From: G963663525 sp963663525
Lineage (GTDB): Bacteria > Myxococcota_A > SURF-8 > G963663525
Assembly: GCA_963663525.2 (NCBI GenBank)
Contig: CAXXHC010000001.1
Coordinates: 1,240,001 to 1,304,000 of the forward strand
Direction of reading: 5' to 3'
DNA length: 64,000 nucleotides
The translations under genes and the position numbers were made by a program. Positions 24,646-33,886 of this stretch are shown piece after piece. The notes under the pieces were generated by a model that worked only from the letters and a program-made list of their open reading frames with translations, did no database searches and was not told the origin of the DNA. The stretch's first letter is position 1; each line of letters opens with the position of its first letter.

Positions 24646-27525
24646 ATGCCGAACCTAAAATCTTTTTCATTCGGCCTGTCCACACTCATAGTGGTCGGCT
24701 TTCTTCTCGCGATGGTCGCGGGAGGATGCAACGATCATACGTTTGTACCTCAGTCGGACATCAAGATTTCTCCCAACCCCATCAAAATCGAGAATCAGGG
24801 CGGCCTGGTGATCGATCTGGCGGAAGAAACGGCGACGGAAGAAGACGAGGAAGAAGCGGCATCCCAGTCGCAGCGTCTGTTGTACGAAACCGACCTGATG
24901 CTGATCGACAACCGCTCGATCACCGCCGACCTTTCCATCTTCGAGCTGACGTTCTACGACGAGGAAAACAATCCCCTCACTTCCGAACCTTTGCTGGATG
25001 CCAATGGCGTTCCGACGAACGTCCGCGTCGCCAAGTTCGGGGAGATTCGCGAAGATCAGCGCTGCGACAACAACTCGGATTGCGCCTCTCGTGACCTCGT
25101 TTTCGGAAAACTGGCGCCCTACTACGTGTGCATTTCCAACCAGTGCCAGACCGACATCAGCTTCAATTTCCGCGTCGAATTCGACCTGGGAAAACTCGTC
25201 GTCGTGGATCAGAGCGTTATGAAGCAGAACAATCTCGACAAGGCGGCCATCTGGCAGGACTCCGACGGCAGCCGCAACATCTGCTACCGGGAAAGCGCCG
25301 ACACGGTTCCGCAGACGTTGCCCCCGCTTTACGGCCTCAACGCTTGCGACCGCCTCGCCCTGGAGCGCAAGCTTCGGAATATCGATGACGACGACCTGAT
25401 TACCGGCTACGATCTCGTTTCCAAGCGCAAAGCCAACCTGCGTCTGATGATGCTGAGCCAGGAGAGCGACACCGACAACGCCTCCGGCCAGATCACCAAC
25501 CTCGTGTTCAGCGACGCGCAGTGCTCCGAAAGCGGCGTGGAAGCCATCCAAGTCACGGACATTGCACTCGTCGATCCGTTGCAAAGCACCGCAGCCGCCA
25601 AACGGCTTTCCCTGGGTACCGATGGTGCCCGTTTCGCCCGCGCCGCCTGTGGCGGAAACGACGAAAACGCCACGGAAGTGGAATACGAAAACCCGAAAGA
25701 CGGTTTGGACTTCTGCCTGCTCGACAACGGCGAGATCAACGAAGACATGCTTTCGGTGGATATCGACGCCCTGAGCATGGACCAGTTGCCGATCAAGGTC
25801 GTATACGCGATTTCGAAGGATGTGGAACGCAGCGCGGTTCTTTCCCAGAAAACCTTCAAGCTGAAAGTCTCCAGCAGCGCGACCATCGGCGGCGGCTACG
25901 AAAAGAGCATCGACGTGGATATCGCCCAGAACCTCGGCGGTCCGCCGGAACCGATCATCACGGTGGAGCAACTGTACCAGAACCCCGAGCCTCTGACCGA
26001 TTTCAAAATGAGCGGACTGGCTTCCTGCAGTCCTTTCGGCGACGCCCGTAAGCCTTTCACCTATCAATGGTCTTGGGCGCCCGGTGGCCGTCCCGCCTTC
26101 GCACAGGACGCGATTCTGGTCTGCGACCTCCCCAACAACCCGTACAACGTGGACAACGACATCACCCGCAGCGGCGACGAGTACACCGATTGCGGCGAAA
26201 CGAAAATTTTCTTCCCCATCGTCGGTACGTACACCTTCCGGCTCAAGGTGCTCGACAGCGCCAACCAGCCCTCCGGTCCCACCGCCGAATGTCCGGACTG
26301 CCCCGAGTACGACACGAAAGCGGTTCCCGTAAAGCCCTCCAAAAAGCTCTACGTGGAATTGGTCTGGGACAAGGGCGGCGACGGCATCCGCGGCGTGGAT
26401 ATGGACCTGTTCCTCGTCCGCAAGCGTGAAGACGGCTCGTTCTCCGTGCCGATGGCCTACAACGACATGCTTTCCGCCGGAACCTGGAACACCAAAAGCT
26501 GCAACGACGACATGGACTGCACCGGCGGTTTTCACTGCGATATGAACATCAATTTCTGCGACAAAGCCTGCACCAGCGACCAGCAATGTTTCGACTACGC
26601 TTTCGGATACTACTGCAACATGGAACACATCAGCGGGACGCCGCAATGCGCGTTGCGCTACGAATTCGAGCCGACGGAAGAGAATCCCAACCCGACCGCG
26701 ACGATCTACTGCGGGATTTGCTCCAACGACAATACGAAGCACTGCGGCAACGCCTCGGACTGTTGCGAGGACGACTCCTGCACCTGCACGCCCAGCAACG
26801 ACCTGTGCGCCACCAAGGGCGGATACTGCAGCCCCTGGGTAAGCTCCGCCAGCGCCATCGCCGAGCCGATTTACATTTGCACGGAACATCCGGAAGAAAT
26901 GATCAACGATACCTGCTCCTTCCAGAACACCAATCCGGAATGGGGAGACAGCGCGATCGAAGACGACAATCCTTCCCTGGATATCGACGATGTGGACGGC
27001 TACGGCCCGGAAACCATTACGCTGAAAACGCCGGTTTCCGGTACCTATCGCGTGATCGCCCGGATGTTCTCCGACCCCTTGGGAGACGTTTCCGAAGATT
27101 CGCCGGTCAAGGGCTTCATCAAGATCCTGATCAATGGCGAGAAAGTGCAGTATACGGACCCCATTAGCGGGGAAGTCACCGACGAACCGATGGTGGCGGA
27201 ATTCACCGAAACCCGTACCTATTGGAAGGTGGCCGATATCGTCTGGGACGCCGATGCGCCGGTGGACGATTCCACGAGCGACGCCAAAGGCAACGGCGAA
27301 GTCACCCCGCTCGATTACACTCCGATCACCTCCGACACCCCCGCCGCCGATCTTGGAGCGCAGCCCTACGCCAATCCTTTCCGGGCGATTTCCGGACCTT
27401 TCGATCCGAAGGACTGCACGGATCCACGCTCCATCTGGTGCGACGAAGCCAGCACGCAGATCAACTCCACCGGCGAGACCTGCGACCAGGTGTACGCCTC
27501 TCCGAACCCGCCATGGTGTAATTGA
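24646..27525 (+). CDS. Large cysteine-rich surface lipoprotein
   Basis: The 959-residue protein has a signal peptide ending in the lipobox VAGGC (Cys27), so it is probably lipid-anchored. An acidic linker (EEDEEEAAS) follows. The middle part resembles beta-sandwich surface domains; around residue 565 the stretch LYVELVWDKGGDG...DMDLFLVRK looks like the domain found in secreted delta-proteobacterial proteins, with its end (TGTYRVIARM-like) near 800. Between them is a cysteine-rich block (about 620-730, CxxDxDC type knots) like those in other myxobacterial surface proteins. Function is unknown. AGGAGG stands upstream of the ATG and a terminator follows. Confidence 0.75.
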   Translation: MPNLKSFSFGLSTLIVVGFLLAMVAGGCNDHTFVPQSDIKISPNPIKIENQGGLVIDLAEETATEEDEEEAASQSQRLLYETDLMLIDNRSITADLSIFELTFYDEENNPLTSEPLLDANGVPTNVRVAKFGEIREDQRCDNNSDCASRDLVFGKLAPYYVCISNQCQTDISFNFRVEFDLGKLVVVDQSVMKQNNLDKAAIWQDSDGSRNICYRESADTVPQTLPPLYGLNACDRLALERKLRNIDDDDLITGYDLVSKRKANLRLMMLSQESDTDNASGQITNLVFSDAQCSESGVEAIQVTDIALVDPLQSTAAAKRLSLGTDGARFARAACGGNDENATEVEYENPKDGLDFCLLDNGEINEDMLSVDIDALSMDQLPIKVVYAISKDVERSAVLSQKTFKLKVSSSATIGGGYEKSIDVDIAQNLGGPPEPIITVEQLYQNPEPLTDFKMSGLASCSPFGDARKPFTYQWSWAPGGRPAFAQDAILVCDLPNNPYNVDNDITRSGDEYTDCGETKIFFPIVGTYTFRLKVLDSANQPSGPTAECPDCPEYDTKAVPVKPSKKLYVELVWDKGGDGIRGVDMDLFLVRKREDGSFSVPMAYNDMLSAGTWNTKSCNDDMDCTGGFHCDMNINFCDKACTSDQQCFDYAFGYYCNMEHISGTPQCALRYEFEPTEENPNPTATIYCGICSNDNTKHCGNASDCCEDDSCTCTPSNDLCATKGGYCSPWVSSASAIAEPIYICTEHPEEMINDTCSFQNTNPEWGDSAIEDDNPSLDIDDVDGYGPETITLKTPVSGTYRVIARMFSDPLGDVSEDSPVKGFIKILINGEKVQYTDPISGEVTDEPMVAEFTETRTYWKVADIVWDADAPVDDSTSDAKGNGEVTPLDYTPITSDTPAADLGAQPYANPFRAISGPFDPKDCTDPRSIWCDEASTQINSTGETCDQVYASPNPPWCN

Positions 27526-27558
27526 TACCGGGCGTTTCGGATCTCTCTTTTCCGTTCG

Positions 27559-27590
27559 CGGGCCGTTCTTTTCAGGACGGCCCGTTTTTT
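27559..27590 (+). terminator. Rho-independent terminator
   Basis: An 11-bp stem with one mismatch (CGGGCCGTTCT/AGGACGGCCCG), loop TTTC, followed by six T residues, 33 bases after the lipoprotein stop. Confidence 0.9.
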
Positions 27591-27647
27591 ATGCGCGCGA
27601 AGTGGCAGAAAACCTTCGGAAAGGGAATCTTGGTTGGAGTTGAGAAG

Positions 27648-27667
27648 GTCGGGTGATTTCACCCGAC
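27648..27667. repeat. REP-like palindrome, copy 1
   Basis: Perfect 9-bp stem GTCGGGTGA/TCACCCGAC, preceded by GAAG. The same core with the same flank GAAG occurs at 42891-42915, also just past a gene end. Confidence 0.6.
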
Positions 27668-27870
27668 ACAAAGGATCTTTTTCTACGATTTTCCCGACGA
27701 TTTTTCCTCCAAAAAATCCCATCCTTGGAAACTCGCAAAACTCGCGCAATTTCACGCACACTTGCCTCATTTTGCTCCGGTTCGTGCAAATTTCGAACGA
27801 AACGCGACGAAACGGAACAAAATCCCCTCGATTTTCCGCAATTTTGACCCAAATATGCGAAGCATCGCCC

Positions 27871-28014
27871 CAACCTGTACGTGCACGTATGGGGGGTAGA
27901 GGTCAATTTTATAACTATTTGTAAATACAAAGGAACTCGTTTTTCAACCTGTACGCCGGCGTACAGGTTGGGGGTGATTTTTTGCTTCCAAACCATACGC
28001 CAACGTACAGGTTG
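27871..28014. repeat. Three iterated palindromes of one family
   Basis: A perfect 26-base palindrome at 27945-27970 (half-site CAACCTGTACGCC) has two degenerate relatives, at 27871-27892 (CAACCTGTACGTGCACG) and 27989-28014 (ending AACGTACAGGTTG). Centres are about 75 and 44 bases apart. They lie in a 1.3-kb gene-free stretch. They could be operator-like protein sites or a repeat unit; no cognate gene is adjacent. Confidence 0.6.
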
Positions 28015-28081
28015 AGAGAGAAGCCCGACACCATTCCGCCTGGGATCTCGGTGGATGAAGTGCCCTTCTTCGTTCGTTGGA

Positions 28082-28171
28082 GCAAGTCTCCCGACTTGCG
28101 CCACAGATTCATGCCGTCGGGTTGGAAAACCGACATGAAACACATGGTTCAGGTCGGGAGACCTGAACCAT
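28082..28171. repeat. Twin-hairpin element, copy 1
   Basis: Hairpin 1 (GCAAGTC/GACTTGC, 28082-28099) has loop TCCC. Hairpin 2 (ATGGTTCAGGTC/GACCTGAACCAT, 28144-28171) has loop GGGA, the exact complement. A weaker hairpin around GTCGGGTT lies between. The same arrangement occurs at 51137-51222. Confidence 0.6.
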
Positions 28172-28243
28172 CATAGTCTCATGTTTTCAATAGGTTACAA
28201 AGCTTCAGGGTACAATCGCCCGCATGGGTTGGTCCCGATGAAA

Positions 28244-28510
28244 TCTATTGAATATACTACAAAGTCGTGCATTTTCGTGCAAACTCACGTCATGCTCGAT
28301 TCATGCCGCAAAACTCGTGCAAACTCGCGACGAAACGTGCAAAGTTCCTCCCGGTTTTCTCGCAACGAGTCGAGGGTACCTCGTGAAAAGTGTACAGCAA
28401 CTGGACAAAAACGGGCTTTTTCGACCGAAAAGTCTCGCAACGTGCTATTTTCTCTCGCAAAGCTCGTGTTTGCGAATCTGCACGTTTTTTCACCAATTTG
28501 CACGTTTGCG
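28244..28510 (+). repeat. Interspersed repeat of about 266 bases, copy 1
   Basis: Closely similar, in inverted orientation, to 43967-44231, from TCTATTGAATA at one end to a GCACGTTTGC-like end at the other. It contains many GTGCAAA/TTTGCAC words in both directions. Several frames are open in both copies, but differences between copies are spread over all codon positions, so it is treated as non-coding. Class unknown. Confidence 0.75.
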
Positions 28511-28863
28511 AGTACCATGTCGAGCGCCATCCGAAAGTGCGGCGAGTGGTGAATTTTTCATGGTTTCCGGGGTCCAAAAGAAAATTCGTCCATGGGGGAT
28601 TGAAAAGTTTGTTCATTTGTCTTATTTTAATAAAAGATGATTGTCATGTAGAAAACGGTGGAAAAGGCGCCCTGAGGATGCCTTCGAAGCATAAAAAGCT
28701 ATTGATAACGACGGGTTACAGGCGTTGTGAAAAGATATCCTTTGGGATGACGCCGGGAGGCAGGGATCGCGGAGACCCTGTGAACGATTGAAGTTTTTAC
28801 GAGCACTTCACGGAGGGGGCCGATCGAAACGTTTTCGAATCGGAAAAAACGAAAGGACAAACC

Positions 28864-29310
28864 ATGAAAAAATATGCTGCATTGCTTCTTGTATTGGGGC
28901 TCATCGCCATTCCCTCGGTGGGATCGTCGGCATACACCTACTACAGTTTCACCGACAATGAAGACGGCACCATCACCGACAACCGCACCGATCTGATGTG
29001 GCAGAAAGGCTTTTCGGAGCTGGCCTGGAACTGGGAATACGCCCACACCTATTGCGAGGAACTCGAGCTGGCCGGCTACAACGACTGGTCCTTGCCGGAC
29101 ATCGACCAGCTCAACAGCATGATGGGCGTCAGCTTCCGGTACACGGGAGCCAACCCGAAGTACTTCGATTATCCCGATGATGTGGGCTGGTTCTGGTCTT
29201 CCACGACCGACGAAGAGGTTGCCGCGCTGGCCTATGCGGTTTATATCACCAACGGGTACGAAGACTCCAACGTCAAGATTTTTCTCAGCCGGGTACGTTG
29301 CGTCCGCTAG
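28864..29310 (+). CDS. Small secreted DUF1566 (Lcl-type) domain protein
   Basis: A 148-residue protein with a signal peptide (cleavage near SSA) followed by one DUF1566 domain, found in secreted bacterial proteins including the Legionella collagen-like adhesin Lcl. Landmarks are DNRTDLMWQK, the WxxAxxYC-type WEYAHTYCEEL, NDWSLPDIDQLNSM and the final WSST...RVRCVR. AAAGGAC precedes the ATG. It is the shortest member of a DUF1566 set in this window (see 54090-59504 and 60534-62714). Confidence 0.85.
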   Translation: MKKYAALLLVLGLIAIPSVGSSAYTYYSFTDNEDGTITDNRTDLMWQKGFSELAWNWEYAHTYCEELELAGYNDWSLPDIDQLNSMMGVSFRYTGANPKYFDYPDDVGWFWSSTTDEEVAALAYAVYITNGYEDSNVKIFLSRVRCVR

Positions 29311-29378
29311 AGTCGCAGGTGTTGGAGTTGCGTAACTTCTCGTAACACCTCAACAAATCGGGCAAAACACCCCTACAC

Positions 29379-29413
29379 GCCGGACGCCGCAAGTTGCGGT
29401 TCCGGCTTTTTTT
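29379..29413 (+). terminator. Rho-independent terminator after the DUF1566 gene
   Basis: An imperfect GC-rich stem (GCCGGACGCCGCAA against GCGGTTCCGGC) followed by seven T residues. Confidence 0.8.
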
Positions 29414-29522
29414 GCCCTTGCATTTACGACGCGTTTCTTCTAAACAAAAGAGGAGTAGTTGCTGTAGATGGTGAAGCTGCAGCAATGGAAAACCGGTTAC
29501 CGCAAACATGGAGGAAGAACCA

Positions 29523-29969
29523 ATGGCGACACCCGAAAACCTGTTGATTATCGTGAACACCGCAACCGAAAATCCGTACAACCAATACGCGTCGTACGTG
29601 GTGGCCTTTCTGGCCAAGCAGCTCGGCAACGTGAAAAACGTGACGGTCTATTACGGACCCAACGGTGTGAAAATGACGAAAAAAGGCACGCTGGCGGGGA
29701 TTCCCATCGACGATGCCGTCAAGAATCTGATCGCCCAACAGCTCGATGGCCTGTCCGCTTCCGACCTGCCGGACAACCTGGAGCAGTTCGCCCGCTTCGT
29801 CAAGGGCAACCTCGGCGTGAACATCGCATCCTGCGCCACGTTCAATGTCATCGACGGTCTGTCCTCGTCGCTGGACGACACCGAGAACCTCGAAGACTTC
29901 ATCATGCCGATTCAGCTTCCCCAGGCCGCCGAAGCGCTGATGGCCGCCGATAAAATTCTGTATTTCTAG
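29523..29969 (+). CDS. DsrE-family-like small protein
   Basis: A 148-residue cytoplasmic protein whose start (LLIIVNTATENPYNQYASYVVAFLAKQ), central GNLGVNIASCATFN with a single Cys, and final segment resemble DsrE/DsrF-like proteins, a family of small sulfur-relay or peroxiredoxin-associated subunits. The ATG at 29523 is preceded by GAGGAAG. The assignment rests on fold-level resemblance only; the role is unknown. Confidence 0.6.
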   Translation: MATPENLLIIVNTATENPYNQYASYVVAFLAKQLGNVKNVTVYYGPNGVKMTKKGTLAGIPIDDAVKNLIAQQLDGLSASDLPDNLEQFARFVKGNLGVNIASCATFNVIDGLSSSLDDTENLEDFIMPIQLPQAAEALMAADKILYF

Positions 29970-30066
29970 GCCGGAATATTCATGAGGATCGTCACGAGAC
30001 GCCGAAAACCGAAGATACTTCATGAAGTTGGAGCGCTTTTTTAACGGAAGCATACTTGACGGTATC

Positions 30067-30202
30067 AACCCGGCGATAATAAATCAGGGCTATTCCATGT
30101 CACCCCCGCGAAGGCGGGGTCCAGATGCTTGAAAATACTCTGGATTCCCGCCTTCGCGGGAATGACGATCTGATTGGGACGCTATGTTATTATTGCCGGG
30201 TT
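30067..30202. repeat. Nested inverted repeat, MITE-like
   Basis: Outer ends AACCCGGCGATAATAAA and its partner TTATTATTGCCGGGTT form an imperfect terminal inverted repeat over 136 bases. Inside is the well-known dispersed hairpin CCCCCGCGAAGGCGGGG...CCCGCCTTCGCGGG with flanking TCCAG/CTGGA. No target duplication was found. Confidence 0.6.
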
Positions 30203-30238
30203 AACCGGACAGCAGTGAATTCGGAATTACAGTGATAT

Positions 30239-32011
30239 TTACTTGTCAAGCTCTTCCTTGACTGCCTGCCCCAGGATTTCCAGGGTATAGGGCTTTTTGA
30301 TGTAGCGGCCCGCACCCAGTTTCTGGGCGGCCTCCACATCCTCGCTTTGTGTATAACCGCTGGCGATCACGGCACGCTGGCCCGGTCGGATCTCGATCAC
30401 CCGCCGGTAGGTCTCAAAGCCGTTGATGCCCGGATCCATGATCATGTCCAGAAGCAACAGATCGACCGGTGTCTCCCTGATATAATCCACGGCTGTTTCC
30501 CCGCTGGATACGGCGAAGGCCTTGTAGCCCAGTTTGCGCAGATAGGCGCAGGCGATTTTCCGCTGATCCGGCTGATCGTCCACCACAAGGATCTTCTGAC
30601 CCGACCCCATGCATTGCTCGATGGAAACGGTTTCCCGCTCCGTTGAGAGACGTTCGCGACATACCGGGAAATAAAGCTTAAAGGAGGTGCCATCATCCCC
30701 AGGAACCACGTCGATATAGCCCTCGTGCTCCTGCATGGCGTTCCATACGATAGTCAGGCCGAGTCCTGTGCCGCTTCTACCCATGACCTTACGGGTGTAA
30801 AAAGGCTCGAAAATGCGTTCCAGGTCTTCTTCGCTTATGCCGCCGCCGTTGTCCTGTATCTTGAGTCGGACGTATTCCCCGACCTTGATATCCTCATAAC
30901 CTCTGATGGATCTATCCAGATACACGCTGTTGGTTTCGATCGTGATGCGGCCTTCCAGGTTGTTGCGCACCGCCTCCGCCGCGTTGTTTAAAAGATTCAT
31001 CAGAATCTTTCGTAGATGGACCTGGGAGGCAAGAACGTTCATCAGGCCGGATGTTAGCCGGGTCGTGAATTTGATCTCCGGGTAATCCATCACCAGTTGC
31101 TGATGTTCCGGCGAACGCATATGCTGGCGGACGATCTCGTTTAGGTTCAGTACTTTTTTCGGGCTGGCCACACCGCGAGCAACGGTGAGCAGGTCGGCCA
31201 CCACGGCTGAGGCCCGGCGACCGGCGTCGTCGATTGTCTCCAGCATGTCGCGGTGATCGTCAGAGAGGTCCTCTTCCATGAGCATAAGCTGGGGGTATCC
31301 GACTAGGCCGGAAAGAATGTTGTTCAGATCATGTGCCACACCGCCGGCCAGGAGCCCTAAAGCTTCCATCTTACGCGCTTTGGCCAGCTTCCGTTCGCTC
31401 TCGGCCAGTTTGAGGTTCAGTTCGGCGAGCCTGGCTTTGGCGTCCAGGCGCTCTTCCATTTCAGCCAGGCGAGAGGCGGATTCGAGTTGGAGCATGGCCT
31501 GCGAGGCCAATACGGAAAAGCGGCGCGCCAGGCGCGTGTGGTTGCGCGAGAAATGAGCCGGCTCTTTGTGGGTGCAGATAAACAGAGCCCGTCGCCCGGA
31601 GGTGGTCAGGGGAAAGATCAAGGCCGACCGAGTATCCTGGCGGATGTCTTCGGGCAAGATACGCCATTCCGGCACCTCGCTTGTATCGAATATGGAGGCG
31701 GGCGAGCCGCCAAGTGCTCGCTTAAAAAGCTTGTGTGACTCCCAGCAGGCCTGCATAAAGCGCGGTTCCGATCCGGCCAGAGGCACCAGGGAGCCGTCTT
31801 CCCTGGCCAAAAGCACTAGGGCGACGTCAAAACCCAGAGGCTCCTTCATGACGTCGAACAATTTAGGAAACAACTCCTCCAGATCCGTGGTGGTCACCAG
31901 GATACGCAGGCCCTCCAAAAGAGCCTCGGCCATCTCTTTCTGTTGCGCCTCCTTGATTCTGGCCTCTTCCAGATTGAGGAGGGCTTCTCTCAGTTCTTCT
32001 GATGTACCCAT
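30239..32011 (-). CDS. Hybrid histidine kinase with GAF-like sensor and C-terminal receiver
   Basis: A 590-residue cytoplasmic signalling protein. A GAF-like sensor (about 30-185) is followed by a coiled coil, then HisKA with intact H box (LAGGVAHDLNNIL, His about 232), HATPase boxes (LMNLLNNAAEAV, IQDNGGGI, FEPFYTRK, GTGLGLTIVW) and a receiver domain (ILVVDDQPDQ; acceptor Asp in LLLLDMIMD; KKPYT). All catalytic positions are present, unlike in the 5857-10458 sensor. It lies 4 bases after the FIST gene in the same direction, so both probably form one sensory unit in which FIST binds a ligand and this kinase signals. Confidence 0.92.
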   Translation of the reverse strand: MGTSEELREALLNLEEARIKEAQQKEMAEALLEGLRILVTTTDLEELFPKLFDVMKEPLGFDVALVLLAREDGSLVPLAGSEPRFMQACWESHKLFKRALGGSPASIFDTSEVPEWRILPEDIRQDTRSALIFPLTTSGRRALFICTHKEPAHFSRNHTRLARRFSVLASQAMLQLESASRLAEMEERLDAKARLAELNLKLAESERKLAKARKMEALGLLAGGVAHDLNNILSGLVGYPQLMLMEEDLSDDHRDMLETIDDAGRRASAVVADLLTVARGVASPKKVLNLNEIVRQHMRSPEHQQLVMDYPEIKFTTRLTSGLMNVLASQVHLRKILMNLLNNAAEAVRNNLEGRITIETNSVYLDRSIRGYEDIKVGEYVRLKIQDNGGGISEEDLERIFEPFYTRKVMGRSGTGLGLTIVWNAMQEHEGYIDVVPGDDGTSFKLYFPVCRERLSTERETVSIEQCMGSGQKILVVDDQPDQRKIACAYLRKLGYKAFAVSSGETAVDYIRETPVDLLLLDMIMDPGINGFETYRRVIEIRPGQRAVIASGYTQSEDVEAAQKLGAGRYIKKPYTLEILGQAVKEELDK

Positions 32012-32015
32012 GGCG

Positions 32016-33221
32016 CTAGACGTTGATCGGGCCGAACACGAGGGCGGCTACCATCAGGTTGGCGTGCCGGTTCTCTCCGCCGATAAAGCAGCCCTGTTCG
32101 CCCAGAGTGAAGGTGGTCAGAAAGGGCACTCCTTTCAAGGCAGAATTCAATTCCGCAACCGGTTCCTCCAGGCGGTCCTGGATGGTCAGCATACAGCCGG
32201 TGCAGAAAAGAATGAGCGCACCCTGCACCTCTTCCGCCCCAAAGTCGGCTGCTTCAATGGCTACGGAGGCCACACGACCGGCCCGAGAGGCCAGACTGTC
32301 TTCGTTGCCGGTCATGAGAACGATTTCCTGCCCCTCGGAGACGTTGGTGAACAGAAGCAGGCTCTCGTCGTCCGTCACTTCGACCGGATAAGACAGTCGG
32401 AAATAAGGCACCTCGTTCACCCTACCCACTTCCGTGCCTAAAGGCGAAAAGCTGGCCGCCGGCACTAGACTGCCGCCGTTCGGAAGCGAATCAACAATCA
32501 TGCCGCCAGTCCATTCGTTGTATACCTGCGCTGCCGGACGGTTGTCGATCTCGTGGATGATACGCCCCGTCGCACGCGTTACGCGCCCCCGATGCTCGGT
32601 GTAGTCGTAGCTTCCGTGAAAGGCATAGCCGATCTCGCAAAGAGGAAACAGAACGGCAATGGATACCGCATCGGCTGACAACTCCTGATTGCCGAACTGC
32701 AGCCACTGGCCACTCATGTCGTTGTCCGCGCTCGTGCCGCCGATAATGGGTACACCTAGACCCACCACTTCTTCTAGGGCGTGGATCACGTCTTCCTCGC
32801 AGCCCGGATAGCTGGAAATCAGGATCACGGTGGGTGCTTCGCCTGGCCTGTCGGCTGCTGCTAGTGCCTGTTTCAAGGCGACCTGCGCCGCCCGACCGGG
32901 ATCTCCCTTGGCTTCACAGAAACCCACGCCGTAGTCTCCATCCGGATCGCTCAAGGCCATCAGGCCGAGCCCCCGGCCATCCTCGATATGCACGCCGTCC
33001 GAGGTGAGCACGCCGAAGCAGGTAGTTCCGCCGTGGACGGGAACGCCGGGCAGACGTTCGCCTAATCGAGCCAGGACGCGGGCGTTGTCGTACTTTGGCG
33101 ATGCATGCAGCAAAATGATTCCCGGATCTGCGCCATCCAGCCCCTTTTGGAGCCTGGCAACGGCCTCGTCTATTGCCTGCTCCCCATTGCTGTTTACTGA
33201 CCAACCTGTTGCCGTTTTCAT
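32016..33221 (-). CDS. FIST domain sensory protein
   Basis: The 401 residues match FIST N and FIST C signal-input domains, thought to bind small ligands such as amino acids. Seen are GIILLHASPKYDN, VPVHGGTTCFGVLTSDG, the IIGGTSADNDMSGQW core, SYDYTEHRGRVTRATGR and the C-terminal GALILFCTGCMLTI and GEQGCFIGGENRHANLM. No membrane segment. CAGGAGG precedes the ATG. Immediately upstream of the hybrid kinase gene (4-base gap). Confidence 0.92.
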   Translation of the reverse strand: MKTATGWSVNSNGEQAIDEAVARLQKGLDGADPGIILLHASPKYDNARVLARLGERLPGVPVHGGTTCFGVLTSDGVHIEDGRGLGLMALSDPDGDYGVGFCEAKGDPGRAAQVALKQALAAADRPGEAPTVILISSYPGCEEDVIHALEEVVGLGVPIIGGTSADNDMSGQWLQFGNQELSADAVSIAVLFPLCEIGYAFHGSYDYTEHRGRVTRATGRIIHEIDNRPAAQVYNEWTGGMIVDSLPNGGSLVPAASFSPLGTEVGRVNEVPYFRLSYPVEVTDDESLLLFTNVSEGQEIVLMTGNEDSLASRAGRVASVAIEAADFGAEEVQGALILFCTGCMLTIQDRLEEPVAELNSALKGVPFLTTFTLGEQGCFIGGENRHANLMVAALVFGPINV

Positions 33222-33457
33222 GGTGCCTCCTGACTGTTGATCATGATTCGGTTTTCAGTTGCCTGATGCATCCCTATTCAAGTGTTGTTTCCTTCTTGCC
33301 TCAGATGTATCTCTATGTATGAATCCTATAGAAGATTCCCCGATTGTCAACCTTGGAGAGATGTCTTATAAAGGAGAAGCCAGTCAAAAACCGCTGCTCG
33401 AATGCCGGGAACGAAGTTGCTTTGCGTCACCGAAACTGGAATCCATGTCATCTGATG

Positions 33458-33733
33458 CTATTCTCCCGTTGTGAAACTCCAAACCTTGCTTGTTGACTGA
33501 TTTTCGTTCTCGTCTGAGGCTAAGACTTTCCAATAGTAAGTCGTTCCACTGGTCAAATCATCGATTTGCACGCCGGTTTCTCCCGTGGGAATTTCCTGGT
33601 TGTTATCCTGATCTCCGTATGGAACTTCCGCTCCCTGATTGCCACTTCCACCGGAACACGACAAGGGTATTGTTGCCAGCATCATGAGGAGAGCGATTGT
33701 CAACCCATAGCGTTTTCGTCGAAAAACAGCCAT
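33458..33733 (-). pseudogene. Short lipoprotein remnant with part of a fibronectin type III domain
   Basis: A 91-codon frame from ATG 33733 gives a basic start (MAVFRRKRYG), a hydrophobic core and lipobox-like IPLSC, then a short acidic linker and the end of a fibronectin III domain (TTYYWKVLASDENENQ...WSFTTGE). The first half of that domain is missing. The frame is open to 33841. It abuts the IS4-family element, so it is probably a remnant of a larger surface protein reduced by deletion. Confidence 0.45.
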
Positions 33734-33886
33734 AAGGAAAAACACGCACCCCAAGGTAACTGCCGGGACGGTTCTTCGTGCTCTTGAATCGATCCAAGCC
33801 AGCGCATGGTTTTCGTCAACTTGATTGTTCAGCCATGCCATGGCTTTCGGCTCGCAGCCTTCGAAGTTTTTATTCTCGCATCACAC

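Noticed and set aside
27990..28020. Possible origin of replication from clustered palindromes
   Set aside because: No DnaA-box cluster, no AT-rich unwinding region and no dnaA/dnaN nearby; gyrB alone is not enough.
28248..28640. 130-codon frame in the 266-bp interspersed repeat, also open in the inverted copy
   Set aside because: Conserved open frames occur in several phases of both copies at once, which fits a high-identity non-coding repeat; no ribosome site.
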